A stretch of 64,000 nt of DNA from Agarophyton chilense. Lineage: Eukaryota; Rhodophyta; Florideophyceae; Gracilariales; Gracilariaceae. Position numbers and translations under genes: made by a program. Below, piece after piece: positions 22,745 to 34,605 of this stretch. The stretch lies in the NCBI GenBank assembly GCA_030374765.1, contig JARGXX010000109.1:904838-968837 (forward strand). The letters are read 5' to 3'. Within the stretch, counting starts at the first letter, position 1. The number at the start of each line of letters is the position of its first letter. The notes beneath the pieces are model-generated. The model was not told the DNA's origin. It searched no databases and worked only from the letters and a program-made list of their open reading frames with translations.

Positions 22745-23278
22745 TCAATACCCAAACATAGAAGCGAGAAGCCCCATCATCCGTCGACGAAAACGTCGCT
22801 TCTGTCGACGATGCATCCTCGAGTTTTGATAACATCTTCGAGCCGAGTTCCAAGCCGTTCGGTGTCGCCTTCTTTTCCGACGACGTCTTAGAACACGGTT
22901 TCTCGTCAGCATCACAAGACCATAAACCACATCGTAAGCGTAGACTACTTTATAGTCTTCCCTTTCCGGACAGCCTCGACTGGCTTTTTTCGTTTCTTCG
23001 AGAGTTGCGAATGCTTTCAATTCGTTGTGAAAACGATTTTTGCTGGTGACAATGTCGACTTTTCGGGATGGAACTTCCTCGAAACCAGTGCAAATCTCAT
23101 TGTGAAGCGGCAGAACCGTGTCGACTCGAAATGATGGGCACGCAACTGGATTTTTGTGTTTTCGGTGCGTGATTAACTCACGTATACCGTCTCGAGTAAT
23201 AGAAAAGGCACAGCAACACAGAGCAAGGAATAACAGTCGCAAACCACTTACCAAACGACGATGCATCGAGGAGCGCAT
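22745..23278 (-). CDS. Small secreted protein with arginine-rich tail
   Basis: The 177-residue minus-strand frame begins with a signal-peptide-like N-terminus (MRSSMHRRLVSGLRLLFLAL followed by CCCAFS). The middle (30-125) is mixed with three cysteines at 47, 63 and 103. From residue 127 the protein is extremely basic (LRRRRKRRRHR, later RRQKRRFRRRMM), with a further Cys at 149. The family is unknown. Such a tail suggests binding to an acidic polymer, such as sulfated polysaccharide or nucleic acid, but this is inference. It is the only minus-strand gene in the island. Confidence 0.5.
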   Translation of the reverse strand: MRSSMHRRLVSGLRLLFLALCCCAFSITRDGIRELITHRKHKNPVACPSFRVDTVLPLHNEICTGFEEVPSRKVDIVTSKNRFHNELKAFATLEETKKASRGCPEREDYKVVYAYDVVYGLVMLTRNRVLRRRRKRRRHRTAWNSARRCYQNSRMHRRQKRRFRRRMMGLLASMFGY

Positions 23279-24401
23279 CTTCGCACTTGGGCTCTGAGAG
23301 AGATCTATGATGTTCCGAACTTGGGTGACAACTTTTGATATTCAAATGAAGAAAAGAATGTCTTGAAACGAGTAGCTCGGAGATGATTCATTTTTGTAAA
23401 CGATTTTGGGCGGTTGCCAACTAGGTGGAGTGGATTCGATTGAGATTTTAATGTTGCTCAAGAATGATTGGAGGTGACGACGTGGCAGGGTGTGTCTGTA
23501 CAAAGAAAGTGACCGCCCGATTTTTCGGCAAAGATAATTAATGCACGAAAGACGGATTGGCGGTGCTGAAACAAGACTTGTCTCAATTGCAGCTGTACGG
23601 CTTACCAAGCTTCTGGGAGTTGTTCAGGTTTGTAGAGGTTTGGTGGAAGGAGATCTAAAGTAAGTTTTGTGAATGATGCCATCGCAGCCGCAAGAGCCAA
23701 TCCTCCATGTGCGCCTCTACTAGCACGATAGATTTGCGCAGGGGGGTAAGGAGTAAAGGTCAGAATGCTACATTACTACATAGTAAGGTAGGTGTCTACT
23801 ACTGGCAATCCTCAACCTTACTATTAGCTACTCAGAACTGTTCCATTCGTGAAAAAGCACTCCAGTTGGCAATACACGTTTCACGAACAGCTTAAAATAA
23901 ATTGAAAAAGTGGTTGTCTTCGCCGATTCAGGAGGTGTAGTTGGGCTGTAAGATCGGCAGGGCTTTCAGCCGGTGTACTGTAGGGCGCGTGATATGGACT
24001 CCATATTATGGAGCTGCTCCCAGCGTTGACACAGAAACAGCCAAGACGACTACAGCCATTGGTCTGTGGAGAAGCGCTCCTCTCTAGTCCTTTATGCCGT
24101 AGGCGATTCTGGCTCTCTGCGCACGCGTTTTGCACACTTCGCCAGGAGTATGGCGCGGCCTCGTTGGCGGAGCTCCACGAAAGCGCTTCCATATGAACGT
24201 ACGCATACGAAGGGATTGCTAGAGGGCTAGCCCTCGTTAACCCTTGTACATCCGGATGCATCAGCATGGCATTTAGGAAGGCTCATGACACTCGTTCACG
24301 TGTTTTTGTTGGCACGCACAGTCTGAACGGTACCCTTCGTAGCATCCAACAAGATGGGTCAAAAGCAGATCCCATTTAGCAATTGCTAACCCTTGCGTGT
24401 C
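23279..24401. other. Intergenic, no gene seen
   Basis: This stretch separates the minus-strand 22745 gene from the plus-strand oxidase, so it must hold both promoters (divergent arrangement). Only short frames occur and I saw no clear TATA box or RNA gene. Confidence 0.45.
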
Positions 24402-25877
24402 ATGGCGCCGAGCGTAGCCATCATCGGGGCTGGACTGTCTGGTTTGTCCGCCGCCGCCCACCTCCGCCGTCGTCATGCCATCACCGCCACCATCTTTGAG
24501 TCGCTACCGCGAGCTGGAGGCCGCGTCCATTCCATCAAGGTCGAGCTGCCGGCAAGCCGACAGTCGCTCGTGATCGACCTGGGTGCCACCTGGTGCCATG
24601 GCACACGCGGAAATTCCGCTTACGATCTCGCCGTAGAAAGCGGCGTCGTGTCGGATCCACGCCACGCCGAGGACAGCCCAGACCATAGGGATGAAGATGA
24701 TGGTGTGTGGCTCTTCTCCGCTCCAGCTGTGGTCGTGAGCCATGGCGTGGCTCGAACCGTGGGTTCTGAGAGTCTTCTGCCGGTAGTTCGGGCGTATGGC
24801 GCCTCCCTGCGGAAGAATGAAAGCGACAGTGTGCGACGATGCGAGGAGGAACGTGACGACGAGGGCGTCCAGTGGTTCTTGAGGAGATCAACGGGCTTCG
24901 ACGATATGAGCCCGCTGGATCGCGCTGTGTTTCGGGCACGGGATGCGTTTGAGGCTTGCGTCAATGGCTGTGATTCTTCTACGGCAGATTTGTCGTTGAA
25001 GCGCTTATCAGATTATGTGACCTTGAAAGGTGATAACGTGATGCTTGATGGGGGAATGGGAGAGGTTGTCGACACATTTGTTCAGCAATTGCAAGTGTCC
25101 CAGCTTATGCTCGGCCGAAGGGTTGTACGCGTAGCTTACGGCGATGAAAACGGCGGAGGCGTGCGAATCACATTCGAAGATGGCTCCGTCTGGTCAGGAG
25201 ACTGCATCATATGGACCCCTTCGATCAATGTGACAAAAAGAGCGGTGGTGGAAGGCGTCTTCGAACCACGCCTACCAGACGAGAAGGTTGCCGCGATGAA
25301 CGAGAGAGTCCAGGGCTTCGTTGAGAAGGTCTTCGTTTTCTTAAATGAAGCACTCAAGAACGTGACGTCCGACTGCAGCATGCCTATCATTTGGGAGGAC
25401 TCAAAAGCCATTCCACAATCTCAACAATGGTTCACGAATGTGTTTTCCGTGCTTTACAGTTCGAAGCATAATGTAGTTTCATTTTGGCTCACTGGCGAGG
25501 CTGCGAAGCATGTGTGTTCCCTCGCGAATGATCTTCAATCGGAACAAGTTGCTTTGTTGTTGACGATCTTGTATTCCCAACCAATTACGGTTGGTATGGT
25601 GATCTGCTCCGAATGGAGCTTGAACCAGTCTACGCTAGGAAGTTATTCGTATGCGAAGGTACGATGCACAAAGGACGCCGTGCAAACACTTGCCAAACCC
25701 CTTCCGTCAGCCGATAAACCTCTCGTTTGCTTTGCCGGGGAGGCCACGCACCAGAGCTTTTATTCCACTATGCACGGTGCGATTGAGTCCGGGTATCGAG
25801 AGGCCGATCGGGTTGCTGCGTTCTTGAGTCAGCAGCCCCTTCGCATTTCGAAGTCAGAAAATCGAATTGTCAGCTAG
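24402..25877 (+). CDS. FAD-dependent polyamine oxidase-like amine oxidase
   Basis: This 491-residue intronless flavin amine oxidase would oxidise polyamines such as spermine or spermidine with release of hydrogen peroxide. A Rossmann FAD site opens the protein (IIGAGLSGLSAAAHL, glycines 9, 11 and 14), followed by the second FAD contact ESLPRAGGRVHS (33-44). GATWCHG (61-67) is the loop typical of polyamine/spermine oxidases. A conserved Lys of the catalytic water site fits K309 in FVEKVFVFL. The C-terminal FAD motif is FAGEATHQSFYSTMHGAIES (from about 444). The length is normal for the family. The ATG at 24402 is used; the frame extends nine bases upstream without another ATG. There is no signal peptide and no peroxisomal SKL end (it ends RIVS), so a cytosolic location is likely. 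Substrate choice among polyamines cannot be read from sequence. Confidence 0.88.
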   Translation: MAPSVAIIGAGLSGLSAAAHLRRRHAITATIFESLPRAGGRVHSIKVELPASRQSLVIDLGATWCHGTRGNSAYDLAVESGVVSDPRHAEDSPDHRDEDDGVWLFSAPAVVVSHGVARTVGSESLLPVVRAYGASLRKNESDSVRRCEEERDDEGVQWFLRRSTGFDDMSPLDRAVFRARDAFEACVNGCDSSTADLSLKRLSDYVTLKGDNVMLDGGMGEVVDTFVQQLQVSQLMLGRRVVRVAYGDENGGGVRITFEDGSVWSGDCIIWTPSINVTKRAVVEGVFEPRLPDEKVAAMNERVQGFVEKVFVFLNEALKNVTSDCSMPIIWEDSKAIPQSQQWFTNVFSVLYSSKHNVVSFWLTGEAAKHVCSLANDLQSEQVALLLTILYSQPITVGMVICSEWSLNQSTLGSYSYAKVRCTKDAVQTLAKPLPSADKPLVCFAGEATHQSFYSTMHGAIESGYREADRVAAFLSQQPLRISKSENRIVS

Positions 25878-27140
25878 GCACGCAGAAAAAGACATCTTTG
25901 AATGGTGATAGCGCGCAAAAAGAAGAGAAACAGCTGTGGACCCCATCGTCAGTCTCCTTGCGTTGGTCGGATCACATCGCTGTTGGTCTCGCCTTGTCAG
26001 CGAAACGCTCCCTCCGGTTTTTCTCAAGTTTTCTGCCTTCTGTTTTCTTGCGTGTTTTGCGTTATCTTGCTATCCTTGTTTCCCACCCACCACTCCCTCG
26101 CATTCCTCGCACATTGGAAGTTAAAGCGCACAAAGCTGCGCTGTTGTCTTGCCCAACAAGAGTAAGGTTTTTGACAGCTGTGTCTTTTCGGCGTGGCGAT
26201 TACGCGTAGTTTCTCGGAAGCTACACTTACTAAGATGACCCTCCGGGGTTAATTTGATAGTGCTTTCTGATGGCAGAAAAGTAAATATTGTTGTTATTTT
26301 TCGGCGTATTGGTCTATAACCTAGCAAATAATACCAAGTGTTGTAAATGTAACCTTACACAGTGCACAACTCTTAGGCGGGTGGGTAATATAAAGAACTA
26401 CACAGCATGCACAAAACGAACATAAACTCAATAATTATCTGTTGCTGAATATTTTTGTGTAGAAAATACCAATATTGAAAACCATTTTTCGTTAAGAGCA
26501 AATTCTATTGTACTCACAGATCACCTGGAAAACTATCCAAAAACCATTCTATTTGAGCTTGAGAACAATCAAGTTGTTGACCAAACTTTTTTTTTAATCT
26601 ATACTTCTGGTTTTGAATTCGTGTCTACAACGAGATCAGTAGGATACTTAAGTTTTTTCTTCTGTATTCAAGTCAGACGGTTTGTGCCATTCTGCAGTAT
26701 CATCTGCTTTCCAGTATATTGGCATTTTGTCGCACCAATACCTAGTACTTCGTTGCTGTATAGCAATACAGTAGCAATGATTTTTTTCGACTTCATCCCA
26801 TATTATTGGCACCCGAAACTTCTGACATGGTGAAACATGGCAAATTTAGCTCCCGACCACAAGAAAGAGAGGATGTTTTCAAGAGAGTACGCAAGGAATG
26901 GGTCCATGCCACGGCATCACGAGAAACTCCATGTGATAACGTTCGAGTGCAATTAAATCTGCTTTTCGCGCAGTAATTATTTTATATCAATCGGGTCGAA
27001 TGCGTTCTCAATATCGGGTCATTTGGCAGCTGTTGCACATCCAGCTAGTCTAGTAGCTACTGAAACGGAGCGAGAATTCACTATCTTGAAAAAATCGCGC
27101 AAGAACGGGGTTGCCAAACTCATGTCCAAGAATCATAGCT
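25878..27140. other. Intergenic, AT-rich, no gene seen
   Basis: Several short overlapping frames at 25898-26209 lack motifs and are probably the 3' end of the oxidase transcript. The rest is AT-rich with no recognisable repeat. Confidence 0.5.
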
Positions 27141-27565
27141 TCAGATATGGTCTTCAGTGGCACCAAAGAGTCCTCATGCTTGTAGGTGTTGGAGCAGCCT
27201 GCCGTATTGTTTATGAGTTTCTACCCTATGTTCATTGTTGATCCAGCAACAATGTGAGCGTTCGTTCATTTTCGGCTGCCAACACACTGAACTAGAGCCA
27301 AGTGCCTGCTCTCGTTCAGTTTGGTATGGGGAGGCGTGAATCTGTAGCATAGAAAAGGGTTTGCTGGTGTCATGAATGCAGACGAATCCTTCTTTGCTAA
27401 CCAACAACATGGAATTGGTTGAGACTCATTTTTTACAGATGACATAATGAGAAGGGGTCATTATCTTTATCTTGAGTGTTACAATGAAGCAAGAAACGGG
27501 TTGGCGCATTAAAGGATGACACGCTTTATTGGTCCCCAAAATCTCGCTGTTGCTGGTCGACTCAC

Positions 27566-27573
27566 TATATAAA
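27566..27573 (+). promoter_or_regulatory. TATA box of the vWA gene
   Basis: TATATAAA lies 114 bp before the ATG. It is conserved in the duplicate at 62959-62966. Confidence 0.65.
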
Positions 27574-27686
27574 CCATTGAAGATAGGCCATCAACTTCTG
27601 CACTAACCATACAGCAACTTAAACTTGGGAAGGTCTACCTACAATTCAGCACCACCTACATAACTGGTCTCTTACAACAAACTAAG

Positions 27687-28418
27687 ATGTTTCGCATTCT
27701 CATTTCCTTTTTTGCGTTTATCGCAGCTGCCCAGGCCGCTGTAACTGCTTCGCAGGCACAGACTCGAATTAATGCCATTGATTCTCCTTTACTTGAGGAC
27801 CCTACCAATCTAGCGTCCGTCGATGAAGCCATTCAAATCGCTGTTAACTCTAACTGCGATCCAAATATCTGTTTTGCAATCGATGGCAGCGGTTCTATTT
27901 CTGAGGATGAGTTCCAGCTCCAACTAGACTTCGTGAAGATCATTGCAGGTGTTGTTTCTCTCGACCCAGGCTCGCAATATGCTGCTATTCAATATGCCTT
28001 GAGACCACAGTTTATGTCCAGGCTAACTGAGAACGTCGAACAGTTCCTTCTGGATGTACAGAGCACTCTCCAAATCCGATCACCCAGAACTTTCATTGCT
28101 CCTGGACTTGCAGGCTGCATGAGACAATTGAACAAGGTTAAGGGCGAGGCCAATAAGATCATTCTGATGGGAGATGGTCGCAGTACCTTTGACAGTCGGG
28201 ACCCCCCGCTTGATCCGCCTTCAATCGCCCAGGTTTTCCTTGCTGAACCGAACAATGCCATTTCCGCGGTGGCTGTGAGTTTCCCGAATACAGAAATGCT
28301 GGAAGCTATCACTGGTACCCCCGATCGTGTATTTATGGTTGCCGACTGGTTCAGCGTTCTGGACGTTATCGAGGAACTTGTGGAACAAGTTTGTGGGAGT
28401 GATCAAGTCGAGTTTTAA
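27687..28418 (+). CDS. Secreted von Willebrand factor A domain protein
   Basis: This 243-residue intronless gene has an N-terminal signal peptide (residues 1-18, MFRILISFFAFIAAAQAA) and a single vWA domain from about 57 to 236. The metal-ion-dependent adhesion site is complete: DGSGS at 66-70 (D66, S68, S70), T135 in RSPRTF and D163 in LMGDGRS. Such domains bind ligands through a divalent cation, usually in adhesion or matrix assembly. Four cysteines (57, 62, 144, 236) could pair at the domain ends, as in many secreted vWA domains. There is no membrane anchor. The partner is unknown; a role in cell wall or surface adhesion is inference. A damaged copy lies at 63083-63865. Confidence 0.88.
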   Translation: MFRILISFFAFIAAAQAAVTASQAQTRINAIDSPLLEDPTNLASVDEAIQIAVNSNCDPNICFAIDGSGSISEDEFQLQLDFVKIIAGVVSLDPGSQYAAIQYALRPQFMSRLTENVEQFLLDVQSTLQIRSPRTFIAPGLAGCMRQLNKVKGEANKIILMGDGRSTFDSRDPPLDPPSIAQVFLAEPNNAISAVAVSFPNTEMLEAITGTPDRVFMVADWFSVLDVIEELVEQVCGSDQVEF

Positions 28419-31009
28419 TTTTCTTTCTGAAGTGTTCTGATTGCTTTGCTAATCTTGTTAAGTAATTCCTTATGTAAAGATCACTCGTTTCAATACATTT
28501 TGAAAACTACTGCGCTGTTCTCTCTATTGTAATTCTCTTATGAAGATGGCATGTTGCGGTTCGTGTGGTTTTCATCGCTTTGGGCTACATACTGTATCTA
28601 TTCTCTAAAATGATTCAAGGTTTCCATAATGTAGGAAGTGGACGTCGATTTAGGGCGACAAAATAATTTCGAGGCACCTCAAACTGTGAGCTTGTACTAT
28701 TTAGTCTTGAGATTTTACAAAGATCGAAGCGTTCTGTCTTGGTTGGCAGATGGAGAGCATGATGGCTGTTTCATGACGCGGAATGTTGCTAAAGCACAAC
28801 GTTTATTTTCGTCGAATTTGCGCAACGATGGTATTGCGAAACAGAACGATCACAGCAATGTGGGATTTCTGCATGTGTTTCTGGCGCCCGTGGAACGTCA
28901 CTTTTGGTTTCAAGTTTGCGTGTTGGGGCCGTAGTAATCCGCTGTGGCACGCAACACGACCCCTCAACGAGCGAAGAAGAATCTGTGCAATGAGAGCTGG
29001 GTGATGTACTGTAATACCTCTCCATACAAGGGTGCAAGAACTCAGAGGAGCAAAAGTGGTATTTGCTTGTTTGCTTTGAATTTCATGACGTGTTTTTAAT
29101 ATGAGATGCGAACAGCAAGTTTTCAGCTATTGGCGGCGTTGTACTGTATCTACGCATCCACCTTCGAGGATACTCCGCATTGTTGATTCCTCCTTGACAA
29201 CGAAGGTTTCCTGAACTATAAAACCTTACCGTCTAAATAATACGTCATGCGACAATTCCTAGTTACGACTGGTTTACCTGGAGCGCTGGTGCGCGGCGTC
29301 GTCGACACTATCTTCCCCTGGCACTGTAACTGACGACAGCAGCAGGGCGACAAACAAAACATGCTGCGAGAAACACTGAGCCACAGCTGCAGTTGAAAGC
29401 CGTGCTGTCGCCAAACAGCGCATCTAAAGGCTACTATTCAAAGGCATTCTCGAAAGCCAGTTGGAGGATGCCGCCAGAATTTCATGTAGGCAGCAAACTT
29501 TCTCTGAAATTCTGTACCGTTGTGAATTGTACGACAAGTGAGCAAGCATTTAAAAAGAATGCAGCATTAGTTACCCAAGGGTAGTGGCTTTTCAAGGGAC
29601 GACGAAGATGTTTTCTCTTGCTGTGCTCCTGGTGACATTTGGACATGGCACTACAGCTGACAGCTAGATCTAAATGACACAATGACATTGACTTAGCACA
29701 TGCACTGACATTCAGGTCCGGCACACGTACACATATCCACATGAAGACAGCGTTGAAACCTGGACAGAACAGTGTCGGTTTGACTAGATCTATCTGCATG
29801 ATCTACAGATAACTGTTTTCCATGACACTGATTTCAACACCAGAACCCTGTCCAAACCTATTTGTTCATCTACTTCAACTCTATGCTGTACTGGAACTTT
29901 TCATTCCCTTGCGTGCTGCGTTCTCAGTGACATACTGTTAAGAACAGGAGAAGAAACATTTCCCATCTTGAAAACTCTTTAGACCCCCTCTTCCCACCTG
30001 CAGTGTGGCTGGTAGCCACAGGAACGCTTGCCTGGAGCGCCCAACGAGCTTGATCATTTGTATTTATTCATCCACTATCGTTCTTAAGTTCTTTAACGAT
30101 AAAACGCGTTGGACAACAATCTTTACCAAAATTTGTAAGAAACCCTTGGTTTATTGCGCTCTTCGCACTTCTCTCTAGCACAATATCCAGCCAAGTTGCG
30201 ACATGCGGATTGGAGTATTTCTTGACAACGAGTGGAGAGGCACTGTGATTATCATTAATTCTACAATAGATTGGCTGCTTTTTCTGGAGAGAACTGTCAC
30301 CCTAGGGTAGAACAATACGAATGTGGACGTTAGTAGTGGTAGTTTTATTAATTAAAGTTATATTGATGGGGCACCTCTCCCGCCTTTTCAAAGAAGTGAC
30401 TGACACCCAACAGGCGGCACAAACGCTGCTGGAGTCGTGCCGGAAGCAAAATTCTCCTCTTCAAAAGGGTTGTATTACCCAACCTTCTTTTCATAGGAAG
30501 AGGGCATTGAACTGCCAGGCTTTAGTAGAGTAAATTTGTTTCACTAATATCATCGCAATTAGTATCTCAGTATCTCTGCTTCCAGCGCAACACCCCCTGT
30601 ATCCATCAGTTTGAAAGCGAATAGGCCTGAAAAGTTGATTAGTGAACGAGATTTTCTTGTGGTTGACACTTGGTTGTACAAAGTCGAACAGCTCTTCAAA
30701 CTTGTTTAACTTGAAAATGAACAGTTTTTGCTCACTAACGAGAGCTGAATATCGCTCGGGTCTATTTTCTGACAAAAACGGCGGCAAGGTGGTGGTATAC
30801 TCTGTTACAACACAATACAGCTACGGTAACATGAAAGGCTCTTGTTGCAGCTTTAAGAAAAGAGTTTTTTTTCAGGATCACAAACTTCAGGCCCGGGACA
30901 ATCTCAGGTCTTATTAGCAGGTATTTAATGAGCCGTATTATCTTTTGAACTTCAAAACATCGTCCCAATAATTTCAGACGTTAGTGAGAGTGAGAAATGA
31001 GATAAAGTT
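28419..31009. other. Long stretch without recognisable gene
   Basis: The first 130 bp are the 3' flank of the vWA gene shared with its duplicate. Beyond that only frames below 110 codons occur, none with motifs or signal peptides that convince me. Confidence 0.45.
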
Positions 31010-31877
31010 GTGAACGGTCAGAAGCCCAAGATCCAATTTGAATTGAAAAAGAGTATCTGCTTTGACTCTGAGGAAACGACGAAAATTGGCATTCAAGTTG
31101 AAGCAGCTTTTGCGGGAACCAGCATAGAACAACAGATTCATTCTGTTTCAACGTCATTAGATTTGATGGAAATTGAAATCGCTGAAGGAGAACAGAGGGC
31201 CAAGTCTAAGCAGCTTCATGATGATATTAAGAACAATTCCTGTTTCTTTTGCTATAAGAAGGTTTGTCGGATTTCGAGGCATCTCCGCAATTTCAATGTA
31301 ACTTACGGTAACCCAGAAAGCTTGGAAAACGTTGAGAACAATGTTAATGAGAAAGTAGACTCTAAAATACGGAAAACAAAAAAAAGTTCTTTGAATAATA
31401 GAAGAGCACGTCAAAGAATCTGACATTTTTCAAAAACGTGTCGTTACAGAATCAACGTGGTTCTGAGTGTGAAGAGGTTCCATGCGCCCCTTTACTGGTT
31501 TTGAAAGAAAAGTTTGAAGGAATAGCAGCTAGGATGCTTGAAGATGACTATTGCAGTACAAATCTTCTCTCAAGGAACGTCCAGGGTTCTACAAGCACAA
31601 ACTGGACTTCCGTGACACTTAAATGTAAATCTCACCGTTAAAGAAGGATTCTATGAAGGTAATTACAGATGTGAGGCATGGAATGGTTCAAATAGGAGGT
31701 GACATTTATAAACCCAACTGGATCGTTGCAGATTGCCGGTATGATACTTTGCTTGGAATACTGTGGCACCTAGAATACAGTCCGCAAGAAGAGTATCAGA
31801 AGAGGACAGTGACAGTGACCGGCCTTTGTCTGCCAGCTGAAACTATTTTCCGTGAAGACAAGATAGAGGTAATCTAA
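31010..31877 (+). pseudogene. gag end and protease of gypsy remnant D
   Basis: Three successive frames read as one decayed polyprotein. The first (31010-31423) contains CFFCYKKVCRISRH, a zinc-knuckle remnant in which the spacing survives but the last two ligands are Cys then His. The second (31438-31641) has LEDDYCSTNLLSRNV, the shape of a retropepsin active site (Asp-Asp-Gly-x-Ser type) with Tyr for Gly. The third (31653-31877) has WIVADCRYDTLLGILWHLEY, the second protease strand (LLG-PW). The remnant belongs to a different gypsy lineage from A and C. Confidence 0.65.
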
Positions 31878-31979
31878 CTGGGTGTCAAAGAGTTCAAACG
31901 GATGCTGCGCAAAACACACGCATCAACGGCACTTTTATCATGTTGCACAAATTCAGACAATGGAAGAATGAAAGTCAAC

Positions 31980-32830
31980 AAAACAGAAGGCTAAAATACT
32001 GGATGCAGACGATTAAGTTCTACGCGACCTTCTTCATGAATTTGAAGACGTATTCCGATAAGAATAACCGGATGGATTACCACCCAAGAGAGAAGCCCAT
32101 CATGCAATTAAGGTAGAAGTTCGTAGTGGACCTTCTCATCGTTCATTGTATTAACTGTCGCCCGTTCAACTCTTGCAAGGCAAACAAATGGTGAGAAACT
32201 ACTGAGAAGCGGAAAACTTCGACCGAGCTAAACCCCGTATAGATCTCCATTGGTTTTCGTGAAAAAATATGGGAAACCTATTCGTGCAGTTGTCGACTAC
32301 TGTGGGTAGAACCGGATAACCAAACGAAACAATGTACCCTTACCTCGTTGTGATGACTTTGTTGGCAGACTAGGCCAAGCGGGGTTTTTTTCTAAGGTCA
32401 ATTTGAAACTGGGTTTCATCAAATAAAAATGCGATCCCTTCAACACCAAATATGGCCACTTCGAATATTTGCTGATGCCGATGGGCCTTTGTAGTGATCC
32501 GACAACGGTCCAAACTCAAATGTACAGTGTAGTGTCTGTTTTTATAGCCATCTTCTTGTCTTTATACGTTGATGATCTCCCTATCTATAGCAAACCTGTA
32601 GTATCGTGACAACCGAGCGGATCTGAAAGTGAATGCACAGAACGATACAGGTAGTGGAAAATGCTGTGGACAAGGCCTCCGCCCAAGAGTCATTTCGCAC
32701 CGCAATGGAAGTTCCACCTCATTCCGCGTTCGGTACCAAACGTCACTGACGCGTCACGGACCCATACGAATGTTATTGGTATCCTACTCTTTCAAGTCTG
32801 AGCCCGTGATATCTGTGCCCAAGTGCTGTT
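31980..32830 (+). pseudogene. Reverse transcriptase and RNase H remnant of element D
   Basis: Reading across several indels and stops, the reverse transcriptase blocks appear in order: LLHEFEDVFR, HHAIKVEVRSGPSHRSLY, the GKPIRAVVDYCG and NRITKRNNVPLPRCDDF block, VNLKLGFHQIKM, EYLLMPMGLCSDPTTVQTQM, and the catalytic YVDD at 32565-32576. An RNase H start follows at about 32738 (VTDASRTHTNVIGILLFQ). This YVDD-type polymerase is clearly distinct from the YLDD/YIDD chromoviruses here. Integrase was not found. Confidence 0.8.
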
Positions 32831-32839
32831 CCTTGTAGC

Positions 32840-34237
32840 AACCAACCTGGCCACCAGCTCCATACTTAGCATCTACTTTATAAACCGCTACATTCTGGGA
32901 ACCCTACCCCCGATACAGACGGTCTTCTTGCGTCACTTACGACGTATTGTCCTTCCGGCACCCCATTAAAGCCTATCCGTACCGATTATTCAACATAAGG
33001 CACAACATATTACCGCTCGGGACACTCCTTCTAGTAAGGTGGGAGTCGCACTCCAAACAGTAATTCCCTCGATGTCGGACGTCCTCGTTCTGGTCACCAC
33101 CAAGGCTTTCGGTTTTTCTTTTATCCATTCCCATCATCGTACGAGCCGGCAAGAGCTCACACGGTTTTCCAACGGTGTCATGGAACTCCGATCGGATGCC
33201 CCCTTTCACGTTCAAGTCGCTAATCTATCTGACTGGGCAGTACATCTCTACAAGCGCTCCGTTATCGGTTCAGCACCTCCTTCCCCGGTCGCGCTCATTA
33301 CAACCGAACGGTGGCCCTCGCAGAGCAGTGCACCCATGCTGATAAAGAGGGCTCAAATCCCCCGAAATCTTATTCGGAGAATACTGTCAAGCCAAAGAAC
33401 GGAGGAGAACCCGATACGGAAGACTGCATCGCTAAAGTCCAAGTATCCCCGGAATATAGAGCCGAACAGGACAAGGTTATCTAACTGCTCCGTCCATTTC
33501 AAAACATGTAGAGTGGACACCTTGGTCCAGTAACGACGGCTAAAAATGGCATCGGCCTTGACTCGGACACTGCGCTCATTTATCAGATGCCATACCGCGC
33601 GGGATACTCGCGCCGCGAGAACGAACGAATCAAATGCGCGAAGAAGCTCAGGACAGGCGTCATAGACCCGTTCGCGACAGAGTGGGCCAAAACCAGTGGT
33701 ATTCGCTCAGAAAAAAGACGGAGGTTTACGCTTCTGCGTAGACTACCGCCGCCTAAACGACGTTACCGTTTGGGATATTTACCCACTGCAGCGCATGGAT
33801 GAGTGCGTTGACTCACTTTATAATGCACAGATCTTCACTCCCTGGGTTCCAATAGCAGCTACTGAAAATTCAAGATCGACGAAGCCGACCATGATTAGAC
33901 CACTTTTTTGTTTCACATGGGCTTATCCCGGTACATAATAATCCCCTTCTGCTGAAAGAATGCCCCAGCGACATTCAAACAAACGCTGGTCATTATGCCT
34001 TCACTGATTGATTTGCTGTTTGCCCTGATGTATCTGGATGACATCATCATATACTCTCATACGGTTGAAGAGCCTTACCAGCATATGAAAACTGTTCTGG
34101 CTTTCTTAAAGCCTTCCGGGGTTACCCTTCGCATGGATATGTGTCAGTTTTTCCATAACACCGTCAACGACTTGGGTCATGTCATCCATCCTAGACCCCC
34201 GGAAGTATACAGTAAGGCATGCTACACAGTCCACTAA
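32840..34237 (+). pseudogene. Gypsy element B, left part (protease region and reverse transcriptase)
   Basis: A second decayed gypsy element begins here. The end of a protease region can be followed (FINRYILGTLPP and later FSNGVMELRSDAPFHVQVAN), aligning with the pol N-terminal region of elements A and C. Reverse transcriptase blocks follow: MPYRAG, FAQKKDGGLRFCVDYRRLND, IYPLQRMDECVDSL, then a damaged palm, MYLDDIIIYSHTVEE with the YLDD catalytic box, and DLGHVIHPRPPEV. Several frameshifts are present. The sequence breaks off at about 34237 and resumes near 48739 after a nested transposon. Confidence 0.8.
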
Positions 34238-34605
34238 TTCCTAAACGCCCTCCGGATTGGCCTCATGAGAGGCCAGTTCTATTTTCCAAAAAATTAGTAA
34301 AAATCGCTGGTTTCCACACTGCAGCGGCGTATTCTATTTTCTAAGTAAAACACTAATTTCCTAACCATGTTCGTCCTGCTTCAAAGATCATTCCTTAGAC
34401 AGTTGTTTTCTGTAACAGCAGCTCAGTGGTTTCACGACCGCTCGGAGCTTGATAAACATTGGGTTCAAATCTCTCTGACTTCAGTGATGATATCTGCTGA
34501 ATGGATTGTTTTGTCAGAGATCATAATATATCTAGCAAGTTCAAAAACCAGGATTGAATAAGTAGAGAACTTAGAATATTTTTAAGTGGTCCTGCAGACT
34601 TTGAA

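Larger units (their letters stand above)
27141..28550 (+). repeat. Duplicated block, copy 1 (contains the vWA gene)
   Basis: The block from TCAGATATGG through promoter, coding region and 3' flank recurs at 62533-64000 in the same orientation. Copies are near-identical in the promoter region and in the second half of the gene, and differ mainly by small indels and by a scrambled segment in the second copy. Confidence 0.93.

Noticed and set aside
25898-26209. Three overlapping plus-strand frames after the amine oxidase
   Set aside because: They have no motif, signal peptide or promoter and probably lie in the 3' untranslated region.
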